A stretch of DNA of 64,000 nucleotides from NCBI GenBank assembly GCA_964531675.1, contig CAZHFW010000022.1, positions 6,911 to 70,910 on the forward strand. Direction: 5' to 3'. This DNA comes from CAZHFW01 sp964531675. Lineage in GTDB: Bacteria > Planctomycetota > Phycisphaerae > Phycisphaerales > UBA1924. A program made the translations under genes and the position numbers. The number at the start of each line of letters is the position of its first letter. Within the stretch, counting starts at the first letter, position 1. The notes beneath the pieces were generated by a model. That model did not search any database, was not told the DNA's origin, and saw only the letters and a program-made list of their open reading frames with translations. Shown here in pieces: positions 1-8,904 of the stretch.

Positions 1-78
1 ACCGGCGTCGTGCGCCCATGGGTTCTGGAGCACAGCGGGCACGCGGAGACGAACCACCACACGGGCCCGGCGCGCTGA
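1..78 (+). CDS. C-terminal end of an unidentified protein (partial)
   Basis: Frame 1 is open from the window edge to a TGA at 76-78 and encodes the last 25 residues of a protein, ending HHTGPAR. Nearly every codon in this stretch ends in G or C, as in the clear genes of the window, which supports real coding despite the short length. The start and most of the gene lie outside the window, so no function can be proposed. Confidence 0.5.
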   Translation, partial: TGVVRPWVLEHSGHAETNHHTGPAR

Positions 79-80
79 CG

Positions 81-112
81 AAATGAAAAAGCCCACGCGG
101 GGCGTGGGCTTG
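81..112 (-). terminator. rho-independent terminator of the leftward PEP-CTERM-like gene
   Basis: A GC-rich hairpin (GCCCACGC, 3-nt loop, GCGTGGGC at 91-109) is followed on the minus strand by TTTTTCATTT. It lies 48 bp past the stop of the gene at 160-855. It may also stop the rightward gene ending at 78, but no T-run follows on that side. Confidence 0.75.
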
Positions 113-159
113 ATTGATCATCGTCGAGCTTCACGCTGCGACCCGCGTCGCGGGATCGC

Positions 160-855
160 TCAGCGGCGGCGGCGAAGGCCCAACAGACCGATCGGGGCCA
201 AGGCCAGAGCGCCGGGCGTGGGGATGTAGACCACTTCGCGGATCTGCGTCTGGTTGGCGTTGGCGAGGGCGGTTGCCTCACCCCAGCTCACGTTCGCACC
301 GCCCGAACGGCCGGTGCCGAGCGCAAGGCTGAGCTGGAGCACGCCGTCGACATAGAGCTTGGCGCCCGCGGGGCCCGCTTCGAGCTTCACGCGGTGGAAG
401 CCATCGGTGAGGTCGAAGTTGGCGACCGGATCGTTGAGGCGCGGGTCGTCGTTGCCCAGGGAGATCTTGGAGTCGCCCAGATCGGCGATGATCCAGCGTC
501 CGAAGTCGTCGGCAAGGATCATCGAGAATCCGCCGCGGCGATAGCCGCTGAAGTTGCCGAAGTCCGCGCCGGAGAGCTTGAGTTCGGCCTCGACCGTGGC
601 GGTCTGCGACGCGAAGCTCAGGGCGTCAACAGGGTTGAAACCCCAGAAGGTCGTACCGCTGACGCTGGTGACGCCGTAGGTCAGGATGCCGCCGGTGACC
701 CCCATCGGAGCGTTGAACGTGCCGTTGAAATCCCAGCCTTGCGCCTGCGGCAAGCTGCCAAGCCCCGGGTTGTACGTCAGGGTCTCCGCGGACGCGAGGG
801 GAGCGGCCACGATCGCTGCGAGCGCAGCGAAACCACGAGCAGAACGATTCGTCAT
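160..855 (-). CDS. secreted LamG-like protein with PEP-CTERM-like sorting tail
   Basis: This predicted exported protein has 231 residues. The start is the ATG at 855, preceded by a strong AAGGAGGAAGG ribosome site. Residues 1-23 form a signal peptide (n-region TNRSARG, then AALAAIVAAPLASA). The middle has a concanavalin/LamG-like pattern, including DGFHRVKLEAG and AKLYVDGVLQLSLALG. The C-terminus is IPTPGALALAPIGLLGLRRRR apart from its first residue: a short hydrophobic segment between PTPGA and four arginines, a variant PEP-CTERM signal. Such proteins are usually sorted to the surface by an exosortase-type system. A promoter lies at 899-927 and a terminator at 81-112, so it is probably monocistronic. 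The ligand is unknown. Confidence 0.75.
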   Translation of the reverse strand: MTNRSARGFAALAAIVAAPLASAETLTYNPGLGSLPQAQGWDFNGTFNAPMGVTGGILTYGVTSVSGTTFWGFNPVDALSFASQTATVEAELKLSGADFGNFSGYRRGGFSMILADDFGRWIIADLGDSKISLGNDDPRLNDPVANFDLTDGFHRVKLEAGPAGAKLYVDGVLQLSLALGTGRSGGANVSWGEATALANANQTQIREVVYIPTPGALALAPIGLLGLRRRR

Positions 856-1234
856 TTGTTCCTTCCTCCAAAGGGTCGGGTTCCCACCCGACAGAGCGAT
901 GCTAGCGAGCAGGTCCGGTAGGACCAAGACCCGCGGGCCTGTACGGGGGTCTCATTTTTTCGGGAGAGGCCTGCAGCAGACGCTGACGGGATGTTCTCGG
1001 GCCTTGCGTCCCAACGCGCATTCCGGCCTGAGTTCCCGGCGGGAAATGCTGGCGGATCAGCAGAACGGCTGGTAGGTTATGCCTCTGTAGGGGATCTCCC
1101 ATGGAGGGAGGTCTTCGCGTTCGTTGCTGGATGGTGGACTCAGGCCCGGGCGGCGCGCCCGGGGCGGTGCTGTCGACTCAAACCCCGGTTTGGCGCGGAT
1201 GCAGACCGGGGCTCGCGCGTGTGGGAGGCCAGGC
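856..1234. other. intergenic region between divergent genes
   Basis: These 379 bp separate the leftward secreted-protein gene from the rightward rmlA. The left part holds the minus-strand promoter at 899-927. A T6 run sits at 955-960. The right part must carry the rmlA promoter, but no convincing -35/-10 pair was found. No coding frame with the codon bias of the neighbours is visible. Confidence 0.5.
899..927 (-). promoter_or_regulatory. sigma70-like promoter for the gene at 160-855
   Basis: On the minus strand TTGGTC (922-927) and TAGCAT (899-904) are separated by exactly 17 bp. Transcription would begin near 892, leaving a 5' leader of about 37 nt that contains the strong ribosome site. 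Confidence 0.55.
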
Positions 1235-1963
1235 ATGAAGGGCGTCATTCTTGCGGGCGGCACGGGGTCGCGGCTTCGACCGCTCACGCTCGTCACCAAC
1301 AAGCACCTGCTCCCGGTGTACGACAAGCCGATGATCTACTACCCGATCACCTGCCTCGTCAACGCGGGGGTCAAGGACATCATGATCGTGACCGGCGGCG
1401 AGCACGCGGGCGACTTCCTCAAGCTCCTCAAGAACGGCAAGGAGCTGGGCTGTGATCGCCTCGCCTACGCCTACCAGGAAGGCTCGGGAGGCATTGCGGA
1501 CGCCCTCAAGCTCGCGGAGGACTTCTCCGACGGCGAGCGCATCTGCGTCGTGCTCGGCGACAACATCATCGAGAAGAACATCCGCAAGGCCGCGGACGAC
1601 TTCCGGGGTCAGGCCAGCGGCGCCAAGCTCCTGCTCAAAGAAGTCCCGGACCCCCACCGCTTCGGCGTGGCGCGGCTTGCCGGGAACAAGATCCAGGAGA
1701 TCATCGAGAAGCCCGCGCAGCCCCCGAGCAACTTCGCGGTGACCGGGATCTACTTCTACGACGCGACGGTCTTCGAGATCTGCCGGACGCTGAAGCCCTC
1801 GCGCCGCGGCGAACTGGAGATCACCGACGTGAACAACGCGTACCTCCATCGGGGAGAACTCACGCACGAGGTCCTCGATGGCTGGTGGACCGACGCGGGG
1901 ACGTTCGAGAGCCTCTACCGCGCAACCCGCTACGTGGTTGAGGGAGGGGCCAACCACGCGTGA
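1235..1963 (+). CDS. rmlA: glucose-1-phosphate thymidylyltransferase (short form)
   Basis: RmlA makes dTDP-glucose from dTTP and glucose-1-phosphate, the first step of dTDP-rhamnose synthesis in the cytosol. The 242-residue product starts MKGVILAGG, and GGTGSRLRP is the nucleotide-binding loop. PVYDKPMIYYPI and VLGDNIIE are family motifs. It is about 50 residues shorter than the enteric enzyme and fits the short SpsI-like form. I chose the ATG at 1235 because GGGAGG lies just upstream and the family motif begins immediately. The rmlC-like, rmlD and rmlB genes follow in the same direction, so this is a compact dTDP-sugar operon. The short form could be specific for a related deoxysugar route. 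Confidence 0.88.
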   Translation: MKGVILAGGTGSRLRPLTLVTNKHLLPVYDKPMIYYPITCLVNAGVKDIMIVTGGEHAGDFLKLLKNGKELGCDRLAYAYQEGSGGIADALKLAEDFSDGERICVVLGDNIIEKNIRKAADDFRGQASGAKLLLKEVPDPHRFGVARLAGNKIQEIIEKPAQPPSNFAVTGIYFYDATVFEICRTLKPSRRGELEITDVNNAYLHRGELTHEVLDGWWTDAGTFESLYRATRYVVEGGANHA

Positions 1964-1984
1964 TGGTCGCGTAGAATGCTCCCC

Positions 1985-2482
1985 ATGGCCCGCATCGAGT
2001 CTCCAACCCCGTTTGAAGGCCCCATCGCCAAGGCGTTTGACCTGGCCCATGAGCGCAGCGAGCCCGTGCTCGTGCCGGTGCCGGTGTACGCCGACGACCG
2101 CGGCTGGTCGATGATGAACCAGTTCCAGGGCGTGCTCGGCCCGGAGGGGCAGATCAACTTCTCCGTGCAGCATCCGGGCGTCATCAAGGCCTGGCACCGC
2201 CATCAGAAGCAGACGGACCTCTGGCTCTGCCTGCATGGGCACATCAAGGTCGGCGTGCACCGCGAGCGCGATGCTCGCTCGTGGATGGTCGTCATCGGGC
2301 AGATGAGGCCCGCGATCGTCATCATCCCCCCGACGCTCTGGCACGGCGCGGCGACCGTGGGAAATGAGCCCGCAGGCCTGCTGTACTACGTCACCCGCGC
2401 GTTCGATCCCGCGCAGCCCGACGAAGAACGCCGTGCGTTTGACTCTGTGCCTGGCTTCCCGTGGGCTGTGCAGTTCCGTTGA
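1985..2482 (+). CDS. RmlC-like cupin, dTDP-4-dehydrorhamnose 3,5-epimerase family
   Basis: The 165-residue product is a small cupin related to RmlC, which epimerises C3 and C5 of dTDP-4-keto-6-deoxyglucose. Visible motifs are HPGVIKAWHRHQKQTDLW, LHGHIKVGVH and IIPPTLWHGAA, the last carrying the usual cupin histidine. The first histidine block (AWHRHQ) differs from the GLHYQ of classical RmlC, so a variant epimerase or ketoisomerase is possible. It lies between rmlA and rmlD. Two starts are possible, 1976 and 1985. Neither has a ribosome site, and TAGAAT at 1972-1977 lies 7 nt before the second ATG, which is compatible with a leaderless start there. Confidence 0.72.
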   Translation: MARIESPTPFEGPIAKAFDLAHERSEPVLVPVPVYADDRGWSMMNQFQGVLGPEGQINFSVQHPGVIKAWHRHQKQTDLWLCLHGHIKVGVHRERDARSWMVVIGQMRPAIVIIPPTLWHGAATVGNEPAGLLYYVTRAFDPAQPDEERRAFDSVPGFPWAVQFR

Positions 2483-2500
2483 GCAAGAGGGCGTGAGGGG

Positions 2501-3388
2501 ATGAGCCAAGAGTCCGCCCAACCCGACGCACGCCCGATCGTCATCGTGGGCGCAGGCGGCATGCTCGGGACCGCGTGGGCCAATCTCCTGACTTCGCAGG
2601 CCAGACGCTTCGAGCCGACGACCCGGGCCACGCTCGATCTGGGCAAGCCCGAGAGTTTCTCGATCATCGCCAAGCTCAAGCCCGCAGCGGTTGTGAACTG
2701 CGCGGGTTACACGCGCGTCGACGACGCGGAGGCCAACGAAGCCGAAGCGCGGCTCGTGAACGCGATCGGACCGGGCCTGCTCGCCAAGGCCTGCGCCGAT
2801 GCGGGCGTGCCCCTGATTCACTACAGCACCGACTACGTTTTCGAAGGCAACGCTTCCGCGCCGTACAGCGTGGACGCGGCCACAGGCCCCTTGAACGCCT
2901 ACGGCCGGACCAAACTCGAAGGCGAAGCCATGATCCGGCAGGCCGGCGGGCCCCACCTGATCTTGCGCACGAGCTGGCTCTACGCGCCCTGGGGCGTCAA
3001 CTTCGTCCGCACAATCGCGGGCAAAGCCAACAGCGTCCCGGTGCTCAAGGTTGTGCACGATCAGCGCGGCCGTCCGACCTCGGCCCAGCACCTGGCCAGC
3101 GCCAGCCTCAGGCTCCTGGATCTCGGACACACCGGCACGTTTCACGTGACCGACAGCGGACATTGCACCTGGTTCGAGCTGGCCCGCGAGATCGTCAGGC
3201 TCATCGGCGCGCCGTGCCCCGTTGAACCTTGCACAACCGCGGACGTGCCCCGCCCCGCGCGGCGGCCGTCCTTCAGCGTGCTTGCGCTGGACCGCACCGA
3301 GGCGATCCTCGGACCCATGCCCGCCTGGCAGGACAACCTCCGCGCCGTGATCGGCGTGCTCAACACACCCAAGGGAGCTCCATCATGA
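2501..3388 (+). CDS. rmlD: dTDP-4-dehydrorhamnose reductase
   Basis: RmlD reduces dTDP-4-keto-L-rhamnose to dTDP-L-rhamnose with NAD(P)H. The 295-residue protein is an extended short-chain dehydrogenase. The N-terminal dinucleotide fold shows IVIVGAGGMLG, the active site shows HYSTDYVFEG and the YxxxK motif is in AYGRTKLEGE. FHVTDSGHCTWFELA is a typical C-terminal RmlD segment. GAGGGG precedes the ATG. The stop overlaps the start of rmlB (ATGA at 3385-3388), so the two reductive and dehydrating steps are translationally coupled. Identification is firm from the family motifs and the context. Confidence 0.92.
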   Translation: MSQESAQPDARPIVIVGAGGMLGTAWANLLTSQARRFEPTTRATLDLGKPESFSIIAKLKPAAVVNCAGYTRVDDAEANEAEARLVNAIGPGLLAKACADAGVPLIHYSTDYVFEGNASAPYSVDAATGPLNAYGRTKLEGEAMIRQAGGPHLILRTSWLYAPWGVNFVRTIAGKANSVPVLKVVHDQRGRPTSAQHLASASLRLLDLGHTGTFHVTDSGHCTWFELAREIVRLIGAPCPVEPCTTADVPRPARRPSFSVLALDRTEAILGPMPAWQDNLRAVIGVLNTPKGAPS

Positions 3389-4422
3389 CCACGGCGCAGC
3401 GGATCCTCGTGACGGGCGGCGCGGGCTTCATCGGCTCCAACTTCATCCGCTTCGTGCTGGCGCACCGCCCGCACGCCTCGATCGTGAACGCCGACGTGCT
3501 CACGTACTCGGGCAACCTCGAGAACCTGGACTCGATCGCCTCGAACCCCCGGTACCGCTTTGAACGAGCCGACATCTGCGATCCATCCCGCATGACCGAT
3601 CTCATCGCCGGTTGCGATGCGGTCGTGCACTTCGCGGCCGAGTCGCACGTGGACCGCTCGATCCTCGACTCCGAGCCCTTTGTCCGCACGAACGTCCGCG
3701 GCACGCAGGTCATCCTCGACGCGCTCCGCAAGGCCGGGGGCAAGCGCCTCGTGCATGTCTCCACCGATGAGGTCTACGGCTCATTGCCCTTGGACAAGCC
3801 CGAACTCAAGTTCTCCGAAACGACGCCTCTGAAGGCCAGCTCCCCCTACTCCGCGAGCAAAGCCTCCAGCGATCTGCTCGTGGGCGCATACCACCACACG
3901 TTCGGGCTCGACGCGGTCATCACGCGCTGCTCCAACAACTTCGGGCCCTACCAGTTCCCCGAGAAGGTGATCCCGCTCTTCGTCACAAATCTGATCGAAG
4001 GCAAGAAGGTCCCGCTCTACGGCGACGGGCTCAACGTCCGCGACTGGCTCCACGTCGAGGACCATTGCGAAGCGATCCTGACCGTGCTCGAACGCGGCCG
4101 GTCCGGAGAGGTCTACAACATCGGAGGCAATAACGAGCGGAGCAACCTCGAGCTCACCCGCTCCATCCTGTCGCTCATGGGCAAGAACGAGTCGTCCATC
4201 GAGTACGTGAAGGACCGCCCTGGACACGATCGTCGCTACGCGATCGATGCATCCAAGATCGAGCGTGAGCTTGGCTGGAGACCCACACGTTCGGCCTGGC
4301 CCGCGGCTCTGGAATCCACCGTGAAGTGGTACTCCGACAACCAGACCTGGTGGCGACGCGTCAAGACCGGCGCCTACCGCGACTACTACGACCGCCAGTA
4401 CGGCCAGTCCGCCAAGGCCTGA
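3385..4422 (+). CDS. rmlB: dTDP-glucose 4,6-dehydratase
   Basis: RmlB converts dTDP-glucose to dTDP-4-keto-6-deoxyglucose, using a bound NAD. The 345-residue protein shows VTGGAGFIGSNF near the N-terminus, AAESHVDRSI, the active-site loop HVSTDEVYGSLP, the YxxxK motif in YSASKASSDLL, and RCSNNFGPYQFPEKVIPLF, all diagnostic of RmlB. The start at 3385 overlaps the rmlD stop in ATGA. It is the last rightward gene of the operon and ends only 14 bp from the convergent aminotransferase gene. In this organism it follows rmlD, whereas rmlB often comes first in other bacteria. Confidence 0.95.
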   Translation: MTTAQRILVTGGAGFIGSNFIRFVLAHRPHASIVNADVLTYSGNLENLDSIASNPRYRFERADICDPSRMTDLIAGCDAVVHFAAESHVDRSILDSEPFVRTNVRGTQVILDALRKAGGKRLVHVSTDEVYGSLPLDKPELKFSETTPLKASSPYSASKASSDLLVGAYHHTFGLDAVITRCSNNFGPYQFPEKVIPLFVTNLIEGKKVPLYGDGLNVRDWLHVEDHCEAILTVLERGRSGEVYNIGGNNERSNLELTRSILSLMGKNESSIEYVKDRPGHDRRYAIDASKIERELGWRPTRSAWPAALESTVKWYSDNQTWWRRVKTGAYRDYYDRQYGQSAKA

Positions 4423-4436
4423 AACACACCCTCGCC

Positions 4437-5714
4437 TCAATCCCGCAGAATCTGGCCGGAAAGCCAGACGCCATGCTCGCGGAAGCGGGACTCCAGGAAC
4501 TCGAGATCGATCCGCGGGTGGGTCGGGAAGTTGACGATTTGCGCGGCGACCCGCTCGGCGTTCGGGCACGAGCCAGACCGGTAGCCCACGCGGTCCGCGG
4601 AGTTCGGTCTGCCGAAGATCGGTTCGGTGAACCACGTCCCCAGATCGATCCGGCGTCCGAATCGCCTGACGCACTGCTCGCGGTCGCGCACCAGGAACGA
4701 GTACCGGAGCCAGGCGTGCTCAGGGGCGCGGTCCAGCACATCTCCGCGATTCCAGCCGATGCGTTCCTCGAGCCACGCCGCGATACGGCGGCGGTGCGCC
4801 AGATTGGCCGCCAGCCGCTGCATCTGCCGGACACCCGCATCGCTCAGGACCGCTGGGAACGCGCACGGATAGGAAGGCGAGGTTGGCCTGGAGTCCATTT
4901 GCTCGTCGCGCCACACGAACTCAAGCCCGAGCCTGCGGAGCGCACCCAGCGTCGGACGTCCGATCCACAACAGCGCCGGATCCCGCGCGATGCACTCCAG
5001 GCTGTAGGCGCGGAGGGCTCGACGCTGGGCCGCGCCGTCAAGCTCGGGGGCCGCCGCCGCGAGCTTCCGCAGGCGCTCATTCACGTTCTCATGCCGGCTG
5101 GCGGCCCACCCGCCGATGTGCGTGTTGATCACCTTGGTGCGATCACTGGACCCGAACCCAGCATCGCCGACGCTTCCAACCGGGCGGCCGCGATGCGACG
5201 CTCCCAGCGCATGAGCCAGATCCTCGATGACCAGGAGCTTGCGGGTCGAAGCGATCGCGCCGATCGCGTCCAGATCACAGGCGACGCCAAAGGTGTGCTG
5301 CGCGTAGATCGCCCGCGTCCGCGGCGTGATGGCCGCCTCGATCCGCGTGGGATCGACGTTGAAGCTGCCCGGATCAATATCGACGTAGACGGGCCTGATC
5401 CCGCGATACATCATCGCGTTGGGCACCACCGCGCACGTGAACGCGGGCAGGATGACCTCATCACCTTCGCGAAGTTCCAAGGCCTCAAGCAAGGCGTACA
5501 GGGCCATGCGTCCGGCGCCGAAGAGTGCTGCGGGCGGACAACCGGTGGCTTGACCCAGCAACGCCGCGAACTCGGGACGTTGATCGGCGCACGATGTCGG
5601 AGATTGCCTGAGCGCCCGCCGTCCGTCGGCGCAGGTGCTGGTGCCCGCGAACACCGTGTGCATCCGCCGAGGCAGATCGGGAAGCCAGCGGATCAGTGTG
5701 CCCAGATGGCTCAT
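4437..5714 (-). CDS. DegT/DnrJ/EryC1-family PLP aminotransferase
   Basis: This 425-residue member of the sugar aminotransferase family would transfer an amino group to a keto-sugar nucleotide. Family features are EGDEVILPAFTCAVVPNA, PVYVDIDPGSFNVDP and VIEDLAHALGASHRG. The PLP lysine is probably K194 in SSDRTKVINTHIGGWA. The active-site region differs from the other two aminotransferases here, so the substrate is likely different. The start overlaps the stop of the upstream acyltransferase-like gene in ATGA (5711-5714), which fixes the ATG at 5714. It is the last gene of the leftward block. Whether the product is an aminosugar of the polysaccharide or a modified lipid is unknown. Confidence 0.75.
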   Translation of the reverse strand: MSHLGTLIRWLPDLPRRMHTVFAGTSTCADGRRALRQSPTSCADQRPEFAALLGQATGCPPAALFGAGRMALYALLEALELREGDEVILPAFTCAVVPNAMMYRGIRPVYVDIDPGSFNVDPTRIEAAITPRTRAIYAQHTFGVACDLDAIGAIASTRKLLVIEDLAHALGASHRGRPVGSVGDAGFGSSDRTKVINTHIGGWAASRHENVNERLRKLAAAAPELDGAAQRRALRAYSLECIARDPALLWIGRPTLGALRRLGLEFVWRDEQMDSRPTSPSYPCAFPAVLSDAGVRQMQRLAANLAHRRRIAAWLEERIGWNRGDVLDRAPEHAWLRYSFLVRDREQCVRRFGRRIDLGTWFTEPIFGRPNSADRVGYRSGSCPNAERVAAQIVNFPTHPRIDLEFLESRFREHGVWLSGQILRD

Positions 5715-7423
5715 GGCACGCCTCCCCGCACACGCACTTCCGGCGCCCGCACGCACATCTCTGAAGGCACATCCGCCGACGCCAGCGCTCCGGACTCGAT
5801 CAGGGCTCCGGTTCCAATCTTGACAGGACCCCACACCAGCGCATGATGACCGATCTTGACCCGGTCTCCGATCGACGCGGGGCTCGCAGATCGCTCCGGA
5901 TCGGCGTCGATGCCCGCCATGGCCATGATCGTCAGATCGCGACCCGCCCGTGCGTACATCGACACGCCCGCGGGATAGGGAATGACCAGCCCGGGCCCCA
6001 CACGCGACCTCGGATCGAGGTCAGCGCCGGTGAGCAGGGCGTTGAGCTGCCGGATGAACTGCGCCCGCGCCGGCCTCCCGTCGGCATGCGCCGCTTCCGC
6101 CATCCGGAAAAGACCGACCGCGAGATTCGCAGCGGACAGCCGCAGCAGGACCGACTGAAGTCGCCCCTGGCGGTTCATGACTTCCGCCAACCGGCGCCGA
6201 TCCGCGGTCCGCAGCGCCCTTCGGGGCGCGAGGAGCTTCGCACGCTCCCCGGCGCTTGAAGACGCGAATGGCTTGCGAGGGCGTTCCGCAAAGCGGATCA
6301 CATCGCTCATGGCGGTCGCACCGGCTGGGAGATCAGTGTTGAGCGTGACCATCGCGGCAATCCGCGCGTGGTCCCCCACCTTCACGCCCCCGAGCGCCAT
6401 CGCCTGCCCGCCAACGATCACATCGTCTCCGAGCTCGGGCCGGCCACCGTCGATCTCGCGAGGCGTGATCACGCCGTCGGCGTACACCGTGAGCCGTTCT
6501 CCTGCGCGGGCGCGGATCAGCACGCCCGCTGGGTGCGGCAGAAAACACCCGCCCCCAAGGCACGACCGCATATCGATCGAACACTTGAAGAGGCCACGTG
6601 CCACGCCGCTGAGGATGGACGCCAGAGGCGTGAGTCGCCTGAGCCAAAGCCAGTGCGCCAGCCGATGCAAGGCGAGGGCGAGACACACATTCGACAACAG
6701 TGCCGAGAGCTTCGCTCCAGCGCCGGGAAGGGTGTCCGATCCCGTGCGTTCCTTGTGGTGCCGCGCCAGATCCGCGACGATCGCCGATAAGGTCATCCCA
6801 AGCGACCGATGCAGGCAAGACCTGTCGCCGCGGCGCCCATCAACCGCCGCGAGTTTCTGATCGGTCGCGCACGAAGACCTCGGGACGATCTCGCACGCAC
6901 AGGCACGCTCCGCGATGATGCCCTCGCCAACATCACGAGGGCGGAAGGACCTGGGCCCGATCATCGAGCCATTCCCGAGCCTCACCGCTCCCAACGGTCC
7001 AGCCGCCGAGGCCATGAGCACATCGTTTCCCAACACCGGCAGGCCCTGTCCTGCGCCAACGTCGCGTACGCTCGGGATGATGCCCATGCCCGAGCGAGGC
7101 ATGAACGTGGTGTTGGCGCCCGCGACTCCTGAGAGATTGACGCCGCAGGGCGCTGCGATCAGAAGCCCCGGCCCGACCGATGCGTTGGGATGGATGTCCA
7201 CGCCGGTCAGGAGGCACCCAAGCTGATAGATCGCGCGGGCACGCTTGCGGCGTCCCAACACCCATGCCCGATTCGCCGCGCGATACAAGCGCACCGCAAG
7301 CCATCCCGGGTGACTCCAGAGGAAGGGCGGGTCCACACCCATCTGGGCACGCACGTGCGCCACCAACCTCGCGCGGTCGGCCGCGATGCACGCCCGGTAC
7401 GCGGAGCGAGATTGGGCGCTCAT
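5711..7423 (-). CDS. triple serine-acetyltransferase-like (left-handed beta-helix) fusion protein
   Basis: The single 570-residue frame holds three copies of a serine-acetyltransferase-like module. Each has a helical lead-in and a hexapeptide-rich part: LLTGVDIHPNASVGPGL (about 71-87), LPHPAGVLIRARAGERLTVY (295-314) and LLTGADLDPRSRVGPGL (463-479). At the place of the catalytic His of CysE-type enzymes (DHATG) the modules have A91, H297 and Y483, so only the middle one may be active. The C-terminus has clear hexapeptide repeats (IGDRVKIGHHALVWGPVKIG). Both ends overlap neighbours by 4 bp (flippase and aminotransferase), so it belongs to the polysaccharide operon. It could O- or N-acetylate a sugar. 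It is not likely to make O-acetylserine. Confidence 0.65.
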   Translation of the reverse strand: MSAQSRSAYRACIAADRARLVAHVRAQMGVDPPFLWSHPGWLAVRLYRAANRAWVLGRRKRARAIYQLGCLLTGVDIHPNASVGPGLLIAAPCGVNLSGVAGANTTFMPRSGMGIIPSVRDVGAGQGLPVLGNDVLMASAAGPLGAVRLGNGSMIGPRSFRPRDVGEGIIAERACACEIVPRSSCATDQKLAAVDGRRGDRSCLHRSLGMTLSAIVADLARHHKERTGSDTLPGAGAKLSALLSNVCLALALHRLAHWLWLRRLTPLASILSGVARGLFKCSIDMRSCLGGGCFLPHPAGVLIRARAGERLTVYADGVITPREIDGGRPELGDDVIVGGQAMALGGVKVGDHARIAAMVTLNTDLPAGATAMSDVIRFAERPRKPFASSSAGERAKLLAPRRALRTADRRRLAEVMNRQGRLQSVLLRLSAANLAVGLFRMAEAAHADGRPARAQFIRQLNALLTGADLDPRSRVGPGLVIPYPAGVSMYARAGRDLTIMAMAGIDADPERSASPASIGDRVKIGHHALVWGPVKIGTGALIESGALASADVPSEMCVRAPEVRVRGGVP

Positions 7424-8904
7424 CTCGCTCCCTCCCCGCCATCCCGGCACACTTCGCGGTACGCCCGCGCCGCACTCGAGCGTGCGAGCAGCGTCAGGAA
7501 GATCATTCCCGCGCACAGACCGCAGGCCAGTTGCACCAGAGGCCAGGATCCCAAGAGCAGCACGCCACCGGTCCAGACCACCGCGACGATCATGGGCAAC
7601 AGCTGTCCGGCCAGGAGTGCTGGCGGCTCGTCCGCCGGCGCGGGCGACGCCATCTTGTCGCTCGCTCCGAACATGCATGCTCCAAAGAGCGAGATCGCCA
7701 GCGCGACCTCCGCACCAGCGGTGGTCATCGCCAGTGCGCCCGCTCCTTTCCCGGGAAGCAACGCAACTTTCATCCCGCTCGCGAGCAGCACGGGGATCGC
7801 GGTGCAGAGAAGGATCTGCCGCTCCCGGTGCATGCCCACCAGCAGCATTGCGGGCGCCGACGCCGCCACCGCGGCGCCGAGGACCACGCAGAACGCTCGG
7901 CAGGCCTGGACCGCCTCCGGATCGCTCGCGTACTTGGTGCCGTAGAGCGCCGTCAGAATCCCCGGAGCGGACGCTGCGCCGAGCAGCGCGACCGCGGTCC
8001 CCATGGACAGGGCCAGAGGAACCGCGGAGCGAATGAGTTTGTGCAAGTCCGAGGGGCGGCTCGCGAGCGCCGCCGCGACCGCGATGAGCGGTGTTGCCGC
8101 GATCCAGGGGAGCGCGACCATCGCGCCGATGGGCCTGGCGCTGGCCGCGATCGCCGCCGCAGCCTGCTCGCCCGCGATCCAGCGGGCCAGCACGACATCC
8201 CCTTGCACGAGCACCTGATGCGCCAGCACCGCAAGGCCCAACACGACACCCGGTCCCACGACGGGGCGGCACGCCTCAAACGAGCGTGGCCTTTCGGGCA
8301 GCCCGCCGAGAAGCCGCACACCCATCATCGCGACAACCACCCACCAGACGGCTTCCCGCGCGATGATCGCCCACACCGCCCCCCGCTCGTCCGCCCCCGC
8401 CTGTTTCAGGAACACCAGCGCGAGAAGCCCGCCGCCCTGCACCGCGATCGACGCGACCGCGGGCCATGTCTGACGATGCCTCGCGGTGAAGATCGCGTTG
8501 AACGCGCCCATCACCGACGTTCCGAGCACCAGCCCCGCGACGCACACGATCACGCGTTCCTCGGCCTTGACGCTCGTGAACGCAAACGCCAGCACGAGCC
8601 CGATGCCGATCAACGCCAGCACGAGCCTCCACGCGAGCACGACGCCCAGGACCGCTCCGGAGCGTTCAGGCCGGCTGGCCAGGAGCTTGGTCGCGACGCT
8701 CGTGGATCCCAGGTCGAGCATGTCACGCGAGATCGAGAAGATCGACCCCACGAGCCCGAAGAGCGCGAAGCCGGACGGAGTAAGCCATCGCCCCACCATC
8801 CCGATGGTGATCAGCGAGATCACAAGCTGCCCCATCGATGAGAGCGCAAGCATCCCCTGCCCGCGAAGCACGTGTCCATCGCGATGGGAGGCGACCTCAC
8901 TCAC
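7420..8904 (-). CDS. polysaccharide flippase, MATE/MOP superfamily (Wzx-like)
   Basis: The 494-residue protein is almost entirely hydrophobic segments separated by short charged loops, as in O-antigen flippases that move undecaprenyl-linked repeat units across the inner membrane. The N-terminal part (GQLVISLITIGMVGRWL, then ALFGLVGSIFSISRDMLDLG) matches the usual first two helices with the conserved G/D-containing linker. It starts with GTG at 8904, overlapping the stop of the glycosyltransferase gene upstream (GTGA), and ends in an ATGA overlap with the acyltransferase-like gene. It is one of two flippase genes in the cluster, the other at 12690-14195. Confidence 0.75.
   Translation of the reverse strand: MSEVASHRDGHVLRGQGMLALSSMGQLVISLITIGMVGRWLTPSGFALFGLVGSIFSISRDMLDLGSTSVATKLLASRPERSGAVLGVVLAWRLVLALIGIGLVLAFAFTSVKAEERVIVCVAGLVLGTSVMGAFNAIFTARHRQTWPAVASIAVQGGGLLALVFLKQAGADERGAVWAIIAREAVWWVVVAMMGVRLLGGLPERPRSFEACRPVVGPGVVLGLAVLAHQVLVQGDVVLARWIAGEQAAAAIAASARPIGAMVALPWIAATPLIAVAAALASRPSDLHKLIRSAVPLALSMGTAVALLGAASAPGILTALYGTKYASDPEAVQACRAFCVVLGAAVAASAPAMLLVGMHRERQILLCTAIPVLLASGMKVALLPGKGAGALAMTTAGAEVALAISLFGACMFGASDKMASPAPADEPPALLAGQLLPMIVAVVWTGGVLLLGSWPLVQLACGLCAGMIFLTLLARSSAARAYREVCRDGGEGAR

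Noticed and set aside
1178..3163. 661-codon leftward frame opposite the rml genes
   Set aside because: It is the mirror of high-GC coding DNA of rmlA, the rmlC-like gene and rmlD, which have clear family motifs; the frame has none.
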